From Rhytidiadelphus loreus (Eukaryota; Streptophyta; Bryopsida; Hypnales; Hylocomiaceae): a DNA stretch of 64,000 nt. Shown here one piece after another: positions 1-14,174 of this stretch. Below the pieces are notes generated by a model that did no database searches, was not told where the DNA came from, and saw only the letters and a program-made list of their open reading frames with translations. The stretch lies in assembly GCA_947034895.1 (NCBI GenBank), contig OX344764.1, positions 64,647,348-64,711,347 on the forward strand. The letters run 5' to 3'. Each line of letters opens with the position of its first letter. Position 1 is the stretch's first letter. Position numbers and translations under genes: made by a program.

Positions 1-2
1 GC

Positions 3-173
3 TTTAGTACTATGAAGACCTCTAAACCCCGCCCTGAGGCTGTCACCTCGCCAGCAGCCAAAACATCCAAGCCCCTCCCTTCAACAAGAGATTCTCAACA
101 GCGACGTGACAACGACCACGAGGCCACAAGCCCCCATCGCCGCATTAGTGAAACTTGCGCAAAAACTCTATAA
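3..173 (+). CDS. Possible 3'-terminal coding fragment, open at window edge
   Basis: Frame 3 is open from the window edge to a TAA at 171-173, giving about 56 residues with no recognisable domain. The peptide is rich in Ser, Thr, Pro, Lys and Arg, as expected of a disordered C-terminal tail. Base composition here is clearly more G+C-rich than the AT-rich DNA that follows, which fits an exon end but equally a GC-rich repeat. I do not recognise the protein. Because the upstream part is missing, I cannot tell a last exon from chance. Confidence is low. Confidence 0.2.
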   Translation, partial: FSTMKTSKPRPEAVTSPAAKTSKPLPSTRDSQQRRDNDHEATSPHRRISETCAKTL

Positions 174-760
174 AGGTGCGCAAAATGAACACCTAAACCT
201 CAAGGAAACAAAGTACTGATTCTGAAGCGGAAAATAAAAAGGAGTTTAGTTTTCAAGCAAACAAAAAGCTGAATGACTAGTGAAGAAGCTGGGAACAAGC
301 ACACACCTGGCCACATAGGACTGATCTCCGAGAACCATCCGGGCATGATGTTGGACAAATTGGCCCTGGCGGTGGAGGGGGCGGGCGCCGCATTGTCCTG
401 CGCTATCAACTCCGCCGCGTTGCGGCTCTCTCCTTCCGCCATAGCCATCGCTATCGCTGCAACACCAACACTCTCCAGCTTCAAACACGCGCGTGAAAGC
501 CTTCTCTTGCTCACCGGCCGCCAGCCTCTTTGTCCTTCCCAGCCCAACCTTGGGAACGACGTCGTTGCCCTTCGTTGGACGAACACCGACGAATAACAAA
601 TTTCCGTTCGTAGTGCCTTTCAGGGGTAGCGACGAAGACGTTCGTCCGTCAAAGACACGACGAATGACAATTTCCGTTCGTGGAACTCTCCGAGTGTGCC
701 TCTGACTAATCATCGTCGTTGCGTTTCGTCGAAGTTAACCGCGACGAAAAAGAATGTGAG
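174..760. other. G+C-richer island with short repeats, no identified gene
   Basis: This stretch is clearly richer in G+C than the following DNA. A motif running from CGACGAAT through TTTCCGTTCGT occurs twice, near 578-614 and 659-690. An 8-bp inverted repeat, TTTCGTCG/CGACGAAA, lies at 724-731 and 742-749 with a 10-base loop. Overlapping open frames exist on both strands, but none has a recognisable domain and they contradict one another, so none is called. It could be a gene 3' region or the edge of a DNA transposon. Confidence 0.35.
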
Positions 761-2100
761 AGCACGACACTAAAAACTATATTTGGTGTCACCTACACTA
801 ATTGGTTTTAAAATGCTATAAATTTTTACCCTTCACTTTCAACACTAAATAATATCCTCACTTTGAATGATAATAATTGGCTTGGCCAAAGTTTTTGAAA
901 TTTCCTCCACACTTTTTAAAAATACTCAAGTGCATGATTCTACAATTGGATAAGGGAAAAAAACAAATTCTTAAATTTTTTGTTCTTTGCAATACAAGTG
1001 GTAGTTTTTGAGTGTTTTTTATCCTAGGTGTGCAACTCTCGTATTACATATAGGGGTCATTGGCATTAATATAGCTAAGATAATGGCCTTTGTAAAAATT
1101 AAATCAAATTAAAAGGACCAAAAAGTTAGGTGAAGGCCAATTTAAATAAAATGAGATGTAGAAAATGTTGGTTTGTATATTTATTATTAAAAAATTCACT
1201 ATATATATGGAAAATCGAAACACCTGTGCATAATTCTAAAAAGTTCATACAAGAAGTCAGTCCCTCCAATTAAAATTAAAATTCATTCACAAGGTTTATT
1301 CATAATACAAAAAACTTAAAATCTTATTCATTCACAAGAGGGTCATTAAAAAGTAAAAAAAATATTGGAAAGCTTGGCCTATGATATATGTATTTTTTAA
1401 ATGTATATAGTTAGTTTTTTAATGCTATTGTTGTTCTCAAAAAATATTCATTTTATATATATAATTAAATTTCTGGATACTTTGTTAAAAGGGCTACGAG
1501 AATTTTCCACATTAAAACAAATTACATCCCTTGACATTGGACTAAAATGCAATATAAGTGATTAAAATTAGGGACATATAATACTTAGGAAATAACTTAG
1601 GACCTTGGGACTTTGGAAAGAACTTGAAAAATTAATTGATTTGTATGCTTCATTTTTCCATATATTTGAATATAATTCATTTTGTTTTAGGTATGAAGCA
1701 ATCACATGTTCTTTAGGTATTCTAAAGTTTTCAGAATTTTTCAGAAAAATTTGAAATTATTGTGAATTTTCTTAAAGAAAAAGAAGAAGAAACTTGTATT
1801 GGATATAAATTATGATTAAAAAAATATGGAATATTCAGCACAAGCATATATTATAGTGTAGAATATCTTGGTGTGAACCAAAGTCCTGTGACATTCTAAA
1901 TTAATAAAACAACAAGACTGTAGTTATAGGCCCAATGTTCAAATTGTAATAAAATTTTAATTTTTTAATTTTTTCAAAATTTCAAAATGATTAGGACTAA
2001 CTTTTGAATCATCAAGAATGACAAGTTGACATCATTCAAAACTATGTTCAAATTTGATATTTTCCCCATGGATTTTGGATGCCTAAACAATGGCGCTTGT
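761..2100. other. AT-rich intergenic DNA, nothing identified
   Basis: I see no open frame of useful length, no inverted or tandem repeat and no RNA-gene signature. The sequence is mostly A/T runs. Confidence 0.6.
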
Positions 2101-2575
2101 GGGCTACTTTACACCTAGAAGCCAGGCCAATTTGGTGGATTGAAAATTTAAATTGAAAAAAATATGACGTGATATAGCCCAAGCTCATTGAATTGGGTGC
2201 ACCAAAAATGGAGGGTCAATTCTTTGCCTAGGGACCAATGTAAGATTTCAATTAAAAAAAACTTTTTATATGAAATATTATTTTTTTCAACAAACCAAAT
2301 CCATTGGATGTTGTGCAATCAACCTCTAGGGGAATTGACCCGACTTCTAAGTGTGAAGCAGTCTTGAAAATTTCATCCCTTCTTTTTTAGGATTTTATTG
2401 AATTGGCCCAACTTCTTGGCCCCAAGGCCTTTTACATATGGGAGAATTGACCCCCCATTATAATCTTATTCTATTGAGTAGTTGCGTGAGTCTATCCTCC
2501 AGTCCAAAGGGAGCTGAAATTTGGTGCAATTGGCCTCAAGAAAAATTGGCCCAACTTCTAGGTGTAAAGTGACCC
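2101..2575. mobile_element. MITE-like element with ~35-bp imperfect inverted ends
   Basis: The left end reads GGGCTACTTTACACCTAGAA, and the right end contains the inverse, running from ACTTCTAGGTG to AAAGTGACCC. The outer ~18 bases pair with one mismatch, and similarity continues inward through GGCCAATTT. The element is 475 bp and non-coding. Two further partial copies of the ATTGRCCCRACTTCT word lie inside, near 2332 and 2401. I found no convincing target-site duplication, so the superfamily is unassigned. Several superfamilies (hAT, Mutator, Harbinger) make such non-autonomous derivatives. Confidence 0.45.
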
Positions 2576-3230
2576 TAAACTGGAGATTTTGCATAGATTC
2601 AGGGGATAGATTACTGGTTTTTGAATGCATGCATTAGTGGCACAAAGACTAAAAATACAATTAATCCCTCATAGAGAAAGTTTGAGGAGTTTTTTTAGAG
2701 GGACAAAGGTAATATGTCTAGGAACACCAATTCTAAAGGTAATCAATGAACTACCGTCAAGGTAGCCAACTTCTTTCCGACCACTGACCTATTTTTGTTA
2801 GTTAAACTGCTTTATTTCCGATCACTTGTAACAATTCACATGATTAGGTGACATCTCATGTAGCACAAATGTCAAGGAGGTGTACATTATGATGAGATGT
2901 ACATTTGAAGGCGCAATTATCACCTACTTTGAAGCATGGTCGATTTTATAATCGGCCTATGGTTGGAAATGCGGTACCCTATATAACAAAAATGGAATGA
3001 AAGGAATCTTTACAAAAAAAATTCATAATTATTTTATTTTTGAAGGAAAAAAAAGGAAAATTTCTGGAACCCTCTTTAAATCTATTTCTCTACATGGGGG
3101 ATTTTTCTCCTCACCAAATTCATACTAGAACTACACTAAATTGCTTCTATGGTCGGCTACCTTATGGGATAAATAAATCGGTGTAGCTTCTCTTGTCCCC
3201 ATCACTCACTCACACACTCACTTTTTCTTT
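2576..3230. other. Intergenic DNA, nothing identified
   Basis: This is AT-rich sequence with no supported gene, repeat or RNA. Short open frames have no protein-like composition. Confidence 0.55.
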
Positions 3231-3905
3231 TTCTTTTTTTAAAATTTTTTTAACACATGGACTGAAAATCCATCACCCACTTTTGTCTGTATCTCTGTAA
3301 TCCCTCCACTTACACTTCCTGCACCCCCCTGGAAGCCAGGCACCATGGTTTTCCCTTTTTCTTTTGAGTTTTTAAAAACATGGGTCCCCACAACAAACCC
3401 AAGCCCTCCCTTTTCCAAACTCGGGGGGATCAATTGACGAATGAACCTTCCGCTCCTGGACTTGGGACTTTGGGGGATGCCCACTAACTATAAGGTGGGA
3501 TCCATGGGCTTTCTATTGTGTCCCTTCCTTTCAAGAGCCTTCTTTGAGAAACGCGGGGAAAATGAAGAAGACGAAGAAGAAAAAGTGCCCACCGAACTTG
3601 CTGGGGACTTCGACTTTGGGGGGCTTTGGGGGGCTTTTTAGGGCTTTAAGTCCTTTTAGGGTTTTTCTGAGCCTCTGGGGTTGGTTGTTGTGATTTCCCA
3701 GTCGCACTTGTCATCAAGTTGACATGGGGCTCCGTCAACAGGGACTTGGTGGTGACCATGGGTTTGGTCCACCATGGGTTCCTTTCAGCCGGATTGGCTA
3801 TGGCGTCCTCGTCGTTGTTCTCATGGTGGACCCTTGTTGGAGGGGTGTGCTTGGAGGATGGGGACAGGAACTGAAAAAAGAAAAAAAAAGAAAAAAGAAT
3901 ATCAG
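3231..3905. other. Mixed-composition stretch with a G-quadruplex-type motif
   Basis: This is locally more G+C-rich than its surroundings, with repeated CCATGG words (3342-3347, 3758-3763 and 3772-3777). G-tracts at 3603-3606, 3618-3623, 3628-3633 and 3641-3643 are spaced so that an intramolecular four-stranded G structure is possible on the plus strand. Open frames occur on both strands (81 residues on minus at 3239-3484, 66 and 61 on plus), but none shows a domain and I do not call them genes. It could be a decayed transposon or gene remnant. Confidence 0.3.
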
Positions 3906-6900
3906 GTGATCAGGTTCTCGCTGTTGATGGGGACATGAGTCAATTATTTTTTAGTTTAGCAAGGGGTGAGCTGGTCGATGGTGGCTACTTATTAACTTTA
4001 GTACCTTACATGAAGGTCAGATTCGGCAGATTTTTAAGTCATTTTTGAAAAAAAATTGTGACACGTGTCGTTTGGTGAAATGGTTTGAGGTGACGTGGCC
4101 CCCCTTGCAAATCTGACGTGGAAACTCAATTTCGACACTCGGTGTTGAATTAGACCCTCACGTATAGTACATGAGGAGGTATACAAAGTTGATGAATGAA
4201 TCACATCGGGGATGCAATGGTCAAGGAGAATTGATAGTTAGTTCATTGTTAGAGAGTGGCTTTTGGAAAATAATTGGTTGGAGTGGGAAAATGGAGAACT
4301 CTAAAATTGGACCAAAAAATTGGGAAGATTGACAACCAACCGGTGTGCAAAAATGAAAGGTGGATATATAGTCGTTGCGTCTATGAAAGTGTCAAATTTT
4401 AGTTGCTTGCAATTTAAAATCCAAGGTTAATAACTAGGTTTGATGGAGGTGGGTATGTTTTTGGACAAGGCGGACATCACTTTAGGGATGACTGTTGAGG
4501 GGCTTGGACTCCCTTGAAGTGCTTGGACAAGGTTTAGGGTCTCTACTCACTCACCACTCCCTTACTCTTGCTTGACTTGCTTGTGCTTTGGCTCTTGATA
4601 CTAATACCCAAGCCTTCTATTATTAATCTTACAATTTGGTATGTTCTTAGGCCTCTATACCACCTAGCGACTTTCTCGTCATTTGAAACTTTGAATTTGG
4701 AAGGGAACTTGAAGCTCCCTCCGGTGTTTTGTTACAAGATCATTTTTGCCAAACTAGGCAAAGGTGTTCAACTTTCTCAAGTACCCTAAAGAAAAATAAA
4801 ATTTGATGTCTTAATCATTGGCTATTGATTTTATTTAATCTTTGAAACTTGTTGCATTGTTAGGCAACTAAGGTTTGCTTGCTTAGAATTTGGTGATTGT
4901 TTGAAAATCCAGGTTTACAAGACAAAAGAAAAGTGTCTGTACTTTGTTTCTACTAACTTGCTCCTTATTGTATCCTACTTACTCTTGCTACCTAGTTCAA
5001 TATTGCTATTGTTTTTTGGATGGGTGCCTCTCCAACAAGCCTATATAGAAGACTTCCCCTTCTTTCCTTCTCATTTTTGGTTTGCCGCTTGTATGTGTAT
5101 TTTAAATGGATAAATGTCAGAAATGTATGTGTAATATGCTCTTTAGGGTTGGGATTAGTAGAGAAATCACTAGTAGGAAAAAACATGTCCTAACCCACTT
5201 AAAAATCAACTAGTTTAGGTTGATTAGGGAGTAGATTTGGATAGCTTGATTCGGACTCCAAGTAATAGCTTTTAGTTGATTCGGACACCTGTTAACGACT
5301 TTCAATTGGTTTGGACAACAAAAACGTGTTGATTGTATGCCAAACCAACACAAAAAAATTTAATAATTGCAGAATCAACACAACTCTACAGATTAGGGTA
5401 GGCAATTCTAGTAGTGAATTGTAGACTTAGAAGTTTCTACACCCTCCCTACTTCCTTCTACTCCACTCAATGACATTTAGAAGGCCAATTTGGAATGGAT
5501 GGATGTGTTGGTTTGATTTTTTTAATTGGATTGAATTTAATAGGGAGTGGGGGAGTATTTTTTGTAAGATTTGCAAAGAAGGATGTGGTAAATACTTTTA
5601 TGCTAATGAAGGGCTGATGAACATTAAAGTTTTAACCTTGCAAAAGCATGCAAAACAATAGAACGTAGAAAACTTTCACAAGCAAAATATAGTAGTCAAA
5701 AATCTTGGTGACTAGCTATTGCAGGTGCAAATTGCAGCTATGATGAAGCCATTTTGTCCTTTTATAGGGCTACCTACTTTATAGATAAGAAATGTGTACC
5801 TTTCCATAAATTTCAAGTTTGTACAATTTTCTTCTATCTTGTAATGCACCAATGACTTCAACGTTGTATCATGTGCAAATATGGTTCTAAGTATTTCCAA
5901 TGTAATTCAAAGATAATTAAATATTGGAAAGGGTGAGGGATACCCAATATTTTCATCTAATGATTGATGTTTTGGACAGTTTAAGGTAGAGGACATCTTA
6001 TTGTCTTTGTTACATTCATAGAGTTAAGTTTGCCCACAACTTGTTGACATTTTGGGTGGCAAGCTATGACTACATTATGTAATTCTTTGGGATTAACACT
6101 AGTCTTTTTGCATGATACTCCTCCCTCTCGAAATGATGGATCTTTAGTAAATTGAGCAACTTCAAATTCATATATATTTTGTACTTCTAAGCTAACATTT
6201 TGCACATGTTGTCTAAGTTGTTCAAAATCTTCCAAAGTAAACTTGTTGACATTTTGTTCATGGGATCTATTGTGAAGGCAAAAATTGCTTCAATTAGGTT
6301 GTTTTTCCTTGTCAATTCCTATACTTTGAATAAAGACATATTCAATTCTAATATGGTTTTGTATGTGTTACTTGACTAAATTTGGCCCCTTATTTGGTTA
6401 TCTCTTCTTCATCGTTTAAATAGCAAAATTCGAGTGTGTGTGTGTGTCAAATTTTACAATGTTCAAATGACTTGGGACCCCTTAAGGACTAATTTAGAAG
6501 TTGTCTTGTCATTTTAGAAGTTGTGTGTTGAGATTTTGTGTGAGGCTTTATATGCTAGGTTTGATGACAACAATTTGATTGGAGCATTTAAAATCCTATT
6601 CGCATGCCTCAAAGGGAAATTGTATTGAATTCTTTGGGTGTTGTATAGTCAGATATTCTTTTGAAGCAATATCGCAAGGGAAATAGGTAGGAGGAAAATT
6701 CTTACTTCCATTGGTAGATTGTATAGCTTGTAAGCAAGAATTTTTTGCTTTCAAGTTGCAAGGGTCCACTTAGTGGATGGAACAAACATTTGGAGACTTG
6801 CAGGCTTCTATGAGTTGGAGCCCATCATTGAGATTGAAGTACCCTCACCTACTGATCATTGTAGAGATAGCAAAGTGCCAATGCATGAGGCACCAATACT

Positions 6901-9360
6901 TGTGAACGTACTTTTTTTTGTATAGAATTCCATAAAGATTAAGAACCATAATTGTATAATAACTTTGAATTTCAAAAGTGTTATGTAAGTCTCTATGGAA
7001 GGAATAGAGAAAGAGTTTGCCTCTACACTTGTACATTTTGTTGTGGAAGAATGGCATGAAATTTTGATACTTGTTTACAAACCCAAAAAAGTAACTAAAG
7101 ATGTACCTAAAAAAGGTGAAAATCTATAACTCTAAACTCTTTTGATGTTTTGCAACCTTCTCTAAACCACTTCGAACTTAGTTTTGGATAAGTCGGGTGG
7201 ATCTTTAGCTTTCAATTAGTTAAGGGCCACACGAGCTAGGTTCATATCATGCCAAGGATGTAATGAACCATGGAGTTTAGTTTCAAAAACAACATGTCTC
7301 TGAAAGAGGAGGATTGTAGCCTTTACAAATTTGAAGTTGAAGGAAAATAGTTGTGAGAATTTGATACTAAAAAAATGAATTAGGAGATATTGATAAGGGA
7401 AAGATGCAACCAATGTGCTTGGAAAAAAACTTGTCTCTTTCTACAAAATAGAAGCAACTATAAAGGCAATTCTGAAAACTTTCCAAACACTAATAAATGT
7501 GATGAGAGATGGATTTGGACAAAGTACAATTGTAGACTATTATGTGAATTAAATGTGGGCATGAATTTTCAAGGATATTCCTAGTGCTAAAAACCTACCC
7601 AAATGAGAATGAGTTTTGGTTAGAGCTTCCTATTATTAATGAATAGCATGTGATAAGAGATGAAATTTGACCTCTAAATTTTTTTGACTATATTTTGGAT
7701 TTTACTCTCAAAAATTGCCATTTTTAGTTCCACAAATATAAATCGAAAAAGGAAGAGTTATTTTCACATTCAAATACAAAAAAAATAAAAATAAAAATAT
7801 AGGAATGTCCTCTATAGTTTTTGGCAACTTTGATAATATAGATTAAAAGATTATAACATTTGAAAATGGTAGAAACTCTTTCTGAAACCTTGCATGACAG
7901 AATCAACGAACTTTGCCTACTCAAGGTCTCAATTTTTTGCACTACTAAAACTTGAAAATTCAAGGAGTTCTATAATTCATGAAGTTATATATAGTGACAA
8001 ACAAAACTCAATACAAAGTTGAAACATTTTCATTCAAACAACCACACCATAAGCATCAATGGACAAAGTCCAAAAGTCCATATACAAAACTTGTAGAGTG
8101 CAACATACTACACATTTCTATGGAATTTTGAAGAAAAAACTAATTGTGATTTGAAAGAAAATCAATTCTAAAGTTAGCCATGTCAAAAATTCAATTTTCT
8201 TCAATATAATTTGGAATAAAATTATTTTTTGCCAATCTTTTCATAGAACTCCAAAAAAACTTTTTGTGCCTTGACATGGTGGTATACATCATTTCAAATT
8301 GTTGTACACAAAAATTGAAGGAAATTGACATTTATAGAATTTAAAATAACAACAATTAAACAAACATGCAAATGATGTTGGTTCTCACAATATTTGAATT
8401 TTTTTTTTGGAGTTCAGAGCACATGATAGCATTAGCCATTGTAGAGAGGGTATAGGTTGCAAATAGACCAATTACTTATTAATGCCCTTGCATTTGAAAC
8501 ATTTGTTGAATTGGGCAATGCGCTCAATTTACATTTGTTTATTGATGCCCTTACATGTGTTTTAAAATTCAATCTTTTTGTCCAAAGACTAAAGTTCATA
8601 ACGCATGTAATTGATCCAACAAATCCCCCCCAAATTATCATTGACAATATCATCAAAGAACTGAAAATTTTAAAATTTTAATGAAATTCAGTGTAATTTT
8701 TTGCAAATCTACTCTACTCTAATGAGTGCAAGTATTTTTTATTTCAAAAAATTGTTTATTGTTTTATATTTTTAACCTCGAATACAAAGAATTCTTAGAA
8801 ATGACAACATTCAATATAAAATCAAATTTAGAAAGATGTTTCAAAATGATTCCGCGAATAATATTTATTGAAAAATAGTAATATGCAATATAAAATCAAA
8901 TTTAGAAAGAATCTCATTTTTTAACTTCAAATTTTATTCTAACAATGATTTTTAGGTTGAAATTCAAAAGTAATATTTCTAGTGATGACCTTTAGTATTC
9001 ATTTTTATTTTTTTGTTTTACCAAAAGATAGTGCCTTAGTTTAGTCTACTTAATGTAAAGTAATGGAGTTTTGATACTTCATGACTAAAGTGTCGTAAGA
9101 GATTCTATGACAACTTTGAAATTTTAGGGATCCACAACAAAAGTGTTATGCATTGTAGAAGCCATGATTGCCATAGAAAAACACCAAATTTGTCAAATGT
9201 GCGACGAATAATAATATTTTTTAGAAAATTAAGTTACTTGTTTTAAGCATTCCTTAAAATGCTTTGTGTTCCTTTGTAGTAAAACAATTTGGTCAAAGAA
9301 TTTTCCAATAATTTCAACTTGTAATTCTAGAAATATTTTTTAACAACCTTGCTACTTGGC
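3906..9360. other. Long AT-rich stretch with no supported gene
   Basis: There is no frame longer than about 85 codons and none with recognisable sequence. A short GT microsatellite lies near 6433-6447. G-box-like ACGTG words occur around 4070-4125 without other promoter context. The stretch probably consists of old, unrecognisable repeats, which is inference. Confidence 0.5.
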
Positions 9361-9650
9361 TATCATTTAGATGTTTTTTTGGGCCTCCGGAAGACCGTTT
9401 GAGGGTTGTTTCCTTCACTGTCTCCCCTGCTATGAAGGACGGACAACTGTCAAAAAATAAATAAAAATAAAAATATAATTTAATTCTTCAAATGCAAAAA
9501 GAAGTTGAAAAAATAAAATAATTTTTTTTTTTTCAAAAATGGTCTGGGAGCCTCTTAGACACATAGGACCGTTGAGGTGTCACTGCAACAGTCACGTTCC
9601 TTAGGTTCTTACTGCGGTTTCCTAGAGGCCCTAAAAAACATCTAATGATA
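9361..9650. mobile_element. MITE-like element with ~40-bp inverted ends
   Basis: The left end reads TATCATTTAGATGTTTTTTT followed by GGGCCTCCGGAAGACCG. The inverse of the right end reads TATCATTAGATGTTTTTTAG followed by GGCCTCTAGGAAACCG. The arms match over about 40 bases with a few substitutions and one indel, around a 210-bp AT-rich interior without coding capacity. I could not define a target-site duplication, so the superfamily is open. The T-run followed by GGGCC resembles many plant hAT-type miniature elements, but that is a weak resemblance. Confidence 0.5.
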
Positions 9651-12600
9651 CTTTAGAATTTTTAGGCCTCATGACTAAAGCATCAAACCCAAAGTTATAA
9701 ATGTTTTTGAACCATTTTTTTAATCTTTCTTACTACATTTAGATCTTTAATAGTACCATACAAGTACATTGATGTCATGCACTAGTCCAACGGCTTTTTG
9801 TGATAGTGTATGACACGCACATTGCCTTCCACATCTTGCATGAAATATTGTGTAATGCCATTCAAATGATGAAGGTTCATGACTTGTAAGAAATTGCATC
9901 AACAATGAAAAGTTTAAGTCATTTCCTACAATAGTTGTCTCCAACCTTCATATTCTTGTTTATTTTTTTATATCCATGTACTAGCCCATTGATTCCTTAA
10001 TACATTCCTTGAAAACTAAATTCTTTTGTCCTCAAGCCTTGACAGTTTGAGATAAAGGTCAAAACCATTTGCACAAGGAGCTTATAAGTGTTAGTTGATT
10101 GAAACATCTAGATATGATCTCCTAGCATGATTTCCAATTCTTATTTAAAATCCATCAATAAATTTTTCTTCTAAGTTGTACCCAACAACACACTTTTATA
10201 TGTTTTTGAAACTTTGATTTACCATTGGACCTTTATTGGTTAAATAATTTGGTTTATTTTTTCTTTATAAATTATATCAAATGTCAATTTTTTTTTTAAT
10301 AATTACAAAGTTTTGCTTGATTTTTTTTATTAAATTTATTAATTTTAAAGTAATTAAATACAATTGAAAATAAAAAATTGAAATTTTGTTGTAATTAATT
10401 CTTATGACAACCTATATACATTAGAGCTTGCTAGTGTGTCTCTCTCTATTCAAATGTAGAGCAGCCATGTGCCATACATATAAAGTTATTTTCAAACTCA
10501 GCTTTGAAAATTTCCAAATAAAAATAAAATCATAGGATGATATTGCTTACTAGAACATACTCACTATATATTGAAATATACATTTATCATTTCCTTGTCA
10601 AAGTTATTAGAGATTTTGTTTTCTCTTTATCAAAAATCACCTTCCACTTTATATTTTCTTAAAGATGCATGTGAATTTTCTTTTTGTTTAAATTGTTTTT
10701 CATGATTTTTTAACCCATTTTCCAACGCATAGACTAAAGGTACAAGTTATGGAACTTCCGTGTTTTTTTCTAATTATGTTGAAAGACAAAAATTTACCTT
10801 TGAAAAGGGCTAGGAAAAACTACTTTTAGAAGTTAGGCACATTGAACTTGCAATGGATGGAGATTTCTACTCGAGAATGTTGGAAGGATGTACTTGAACA
10901 AGTTAACAAAAGGATACTTTAGTTGAATTTTGGTTGAAGGATAAATATAGATGAAGCTTTTAGCCTTGTTTAGGATAAGAGTATTTTGAAGCAGTTTTAG
11001 ATCCAAAAACACCGCGGTCTTTTAGGGAGTAACCCACGAGTCTAAGACTACATTTTCAAACTTCAAAATCCTTTTTGTATGCTCTAATTTTGCAACTACA
11101 CATGAATGAAACTTTTATACATTTCTTAGAGATGTAATCACATGTCTTCTAAAATTCATAAAATTTTTAAGCAATCCATAATTTCTAAATGAAAAATGAA
11201 AAAAATTAATATCAAATACCAAAAATGCTTTAAAATTTTGAAAAATTCTCCATAATTATATGTCTACTGTAGTATAGAGCATCATGGTGCAAATTAATTT
11301 ATTATGTCTTACTAAAATTAGAAATGAGCAATCTATTATTATAGGCCCAAAGTTCAAATTGCAATAAAAATTTGAATTTCAAGATTTTTTCAAATTTTCA
11401 AATTTGAGTAGAAAATAGACTTAATAAGATTCATTTCACTATTTTGTCTCAGATTCTAAAAAGATCAATTTTATGCCTTAAATTCATATAAAGAGTATGG
11501 CACATAGCACTTTCTAATCCTTTCTCACAATTGGGACTGAATTTTTTCGATTCCATATCAAGGTTTTTTGAAATTTATTTTATTCTATGATTAAATATCA
11601 AAGTTTTGTAAAGAATTCCTTTCTAAAATGTAGAAGTCTTAGAATTGTTTTCAACTATGGTTTTCAACTTAATGGAATTCACTTTGACACAATTTTTTCA
11701 CTTATAATCCTCACATATTATTTAATATTTAGTTTCAAAGTTGAATAATGTAGTAAGAGAACATACCAAAAAAACATTGATATCTTCTTAAATCATTCAA
11801 TACATGAGGCCGCTTTTCATGAAAAATTTTAACTACATATATTTGCAAGCTAATAATAAGATTATACCATTTTTTCCTTAAAATAATTTTTTTTTAGTTC
11901 TTTAGTTTTTTTTATTACACTAAAAATATAAATTTTGAAGTATATTTTGGTAAGATGTGGTGCTACCTTTTTAGGAATTAAGAAACATTTAATCTACCTT
12001 TCAATTTGCATTATCAAGTAAACAAATTATTACTATTCTCTTCATTATAAAATATTTTAGATTTAATAGAATAAGAGACAAAGTTGTATAAAATAAAACA
12101 TACTTATTCACTAAAACATACTTATGTACTTATAACCATAGATTTATATGCTCCAAAGGAGACATCTTCAAAGTATAAATTCTTAATTTGGTGAACAATT
12201 AACCCTCTCAATTTTTGTCATCTAAGACAATTATAATTTGAATTTTGTGCCAAAGAATAAACTTCTTCAAATAGAATCTTAACCCTTCAATTTTCTAGAT
12301 TTAAAGGCATTAGGTTGTCCAATATGTGCCTTAGTATAAAAATATCACAATTTTTCAAAGAATTATAGTTCAATTTTGTTTTATAAAAATCTTAAATTTA
12401 ATTATTTTTTAATTTTAATATTATGTAATGTATATTTAATTAATTATAGTACATCAAATCTTTGAAGATTAGAAATGAAAATTTTACATATTCAAATATC
12501 TAAATGACATGTAATTTTCAAGAATTTCAAAGTATTTGGGATGATTGATTTACTACAAAAATAAAATTATGCACATGTAGTGAAATATTTTCATTTTCAT

Positions 12601-14174
12601 AACATTGTTTTTTACTAAATGTCAAAAATTCGAATAGTTTCCAATCTCTAAATTAAATATTTTTTGGATAATATAGCTTGTATTTTAAAATCTTGAATCT
12701 TGAATTTAATCTCCAAAATGTATATTTACATTAAACGGTGTAATATATGAATATGTCTTTAATAGACTGAATGATAGGTTATAAATTGAATTTTCATCAA
12801 ATCTAATGTTTTCAATCTTTTATAAATTTATAAACAAATCAGCTTGCATGTTCTTATCATTTCATCCAATATATGTATTATAAATTCAAAATCATACGGA
12901 AAAAAATTCACATAATTGAATTCAATCTTGCATGGGGTACAATTATCTTTTGCTCTCACATTAAGTGCACCACTCTTTTCCTCCACAGGAACTTCACGAG
13001 GCCATATAGGGATTTTTCCCATTAATTTCAAGCAACATACAAACAAAGATATTTTTTGAGTCCTAAATCACAATGAGGGTGGTTTTGATTTTTTTGAGCT
13101 AACCCACTAGTACTTTTGAAGAAATTTTGCAATTCCACTAACAAAGAAAAAGACTCATACAATGATTTGCACCAAAAATTAACTACCAAAAAACCCAAAT
13201 TTTATCTTCACATTGAGCAAAAGTATAAACTCTAGCTTGAGGTCACCTTTAGCACATTTTTCCAAATAATTATTTAAAATTGGAAGGATTCATTAGGCAA
13301 TTTGTTTTTCTATTAATAAATTATTTGGCAATTATTAAATTTTTTTTTTTAACTTTCAGCAACCCTTCAAGTAATCTTGGAAGTTTAATGGTTTCCTTCA
13401 TTGCATAGGAAAGTGATAGTCATGGCATTCAATGAACTCAATACTTTTCATAGTATCCCTACTTTGATGTAAAGTTAGAAGAATGAATTTGGACTCCACG
13501 CTATTTAGTGGACATGTTCAAGAATCGAGTTGTACATGTATCCTTTTCAACATTTCGACTCTCATAAAGTTTAATTTTCCTTGGATCCAACAAAGTGGCT
13601 TATTAATTTCCAAAACCATTGGGCTCCAAAAATTTTAACTATTTTTTTACCAAAGTTGACCTCATTGTACAATATTGAGATCTAGCCAAATCATATTCAA
13701 GTTCAAAAAACTTCTCAAAAAGGTTCTCACTTTTATTGTAACTACACTTAAAATGGATCACTCCTCAAAATTGACCCCTATTTTTGAAGGAAAATTGAAT
13801 AGAGAGGATACCTAAAATGCTATGCATTACAAGGACAAGTGTAAGGTGGAATTGGAGGCCATTTTGAGTAGTGTTTAGCTCTATTTATAATATTGTGGAG
13901 GCAATGTGAATGTTTCATACTCCACCCCTAGAGTTGAAACGTGCACACGGGCTCTAGTGGCATAAGTAAGTAATTCTTAGGGGGTGAATGATAAACCTAG
14001 TGTTCTTTGGCCTTCCAAGCAATGGACACTTTGTTTATGATGATTGTAATCTAATTTGAATACTTCAAAACACACTAAACGTTAAAAGATTTGAGACCTT
14101 TGATGGATAATTAAAAGCAAGTAAATATAATCTAAACAAAAAATATATATAAGCTACTTTGTAGAATGCACTTT
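9651..14174. other. AT-rich intergenic DNA, nothing identified
   Basis: I see no supported gene, tandem array or inverted repeat. Short frames such as 12828-13046 on minus show no domain. Confidence 0.5.

Noticed and set aside
246..713. 155-residue minus-strand frame and overlapping plus-strand frames
   Set aside because: Mutually overlapping, no recognisable domain, composition explained by local G+C content.
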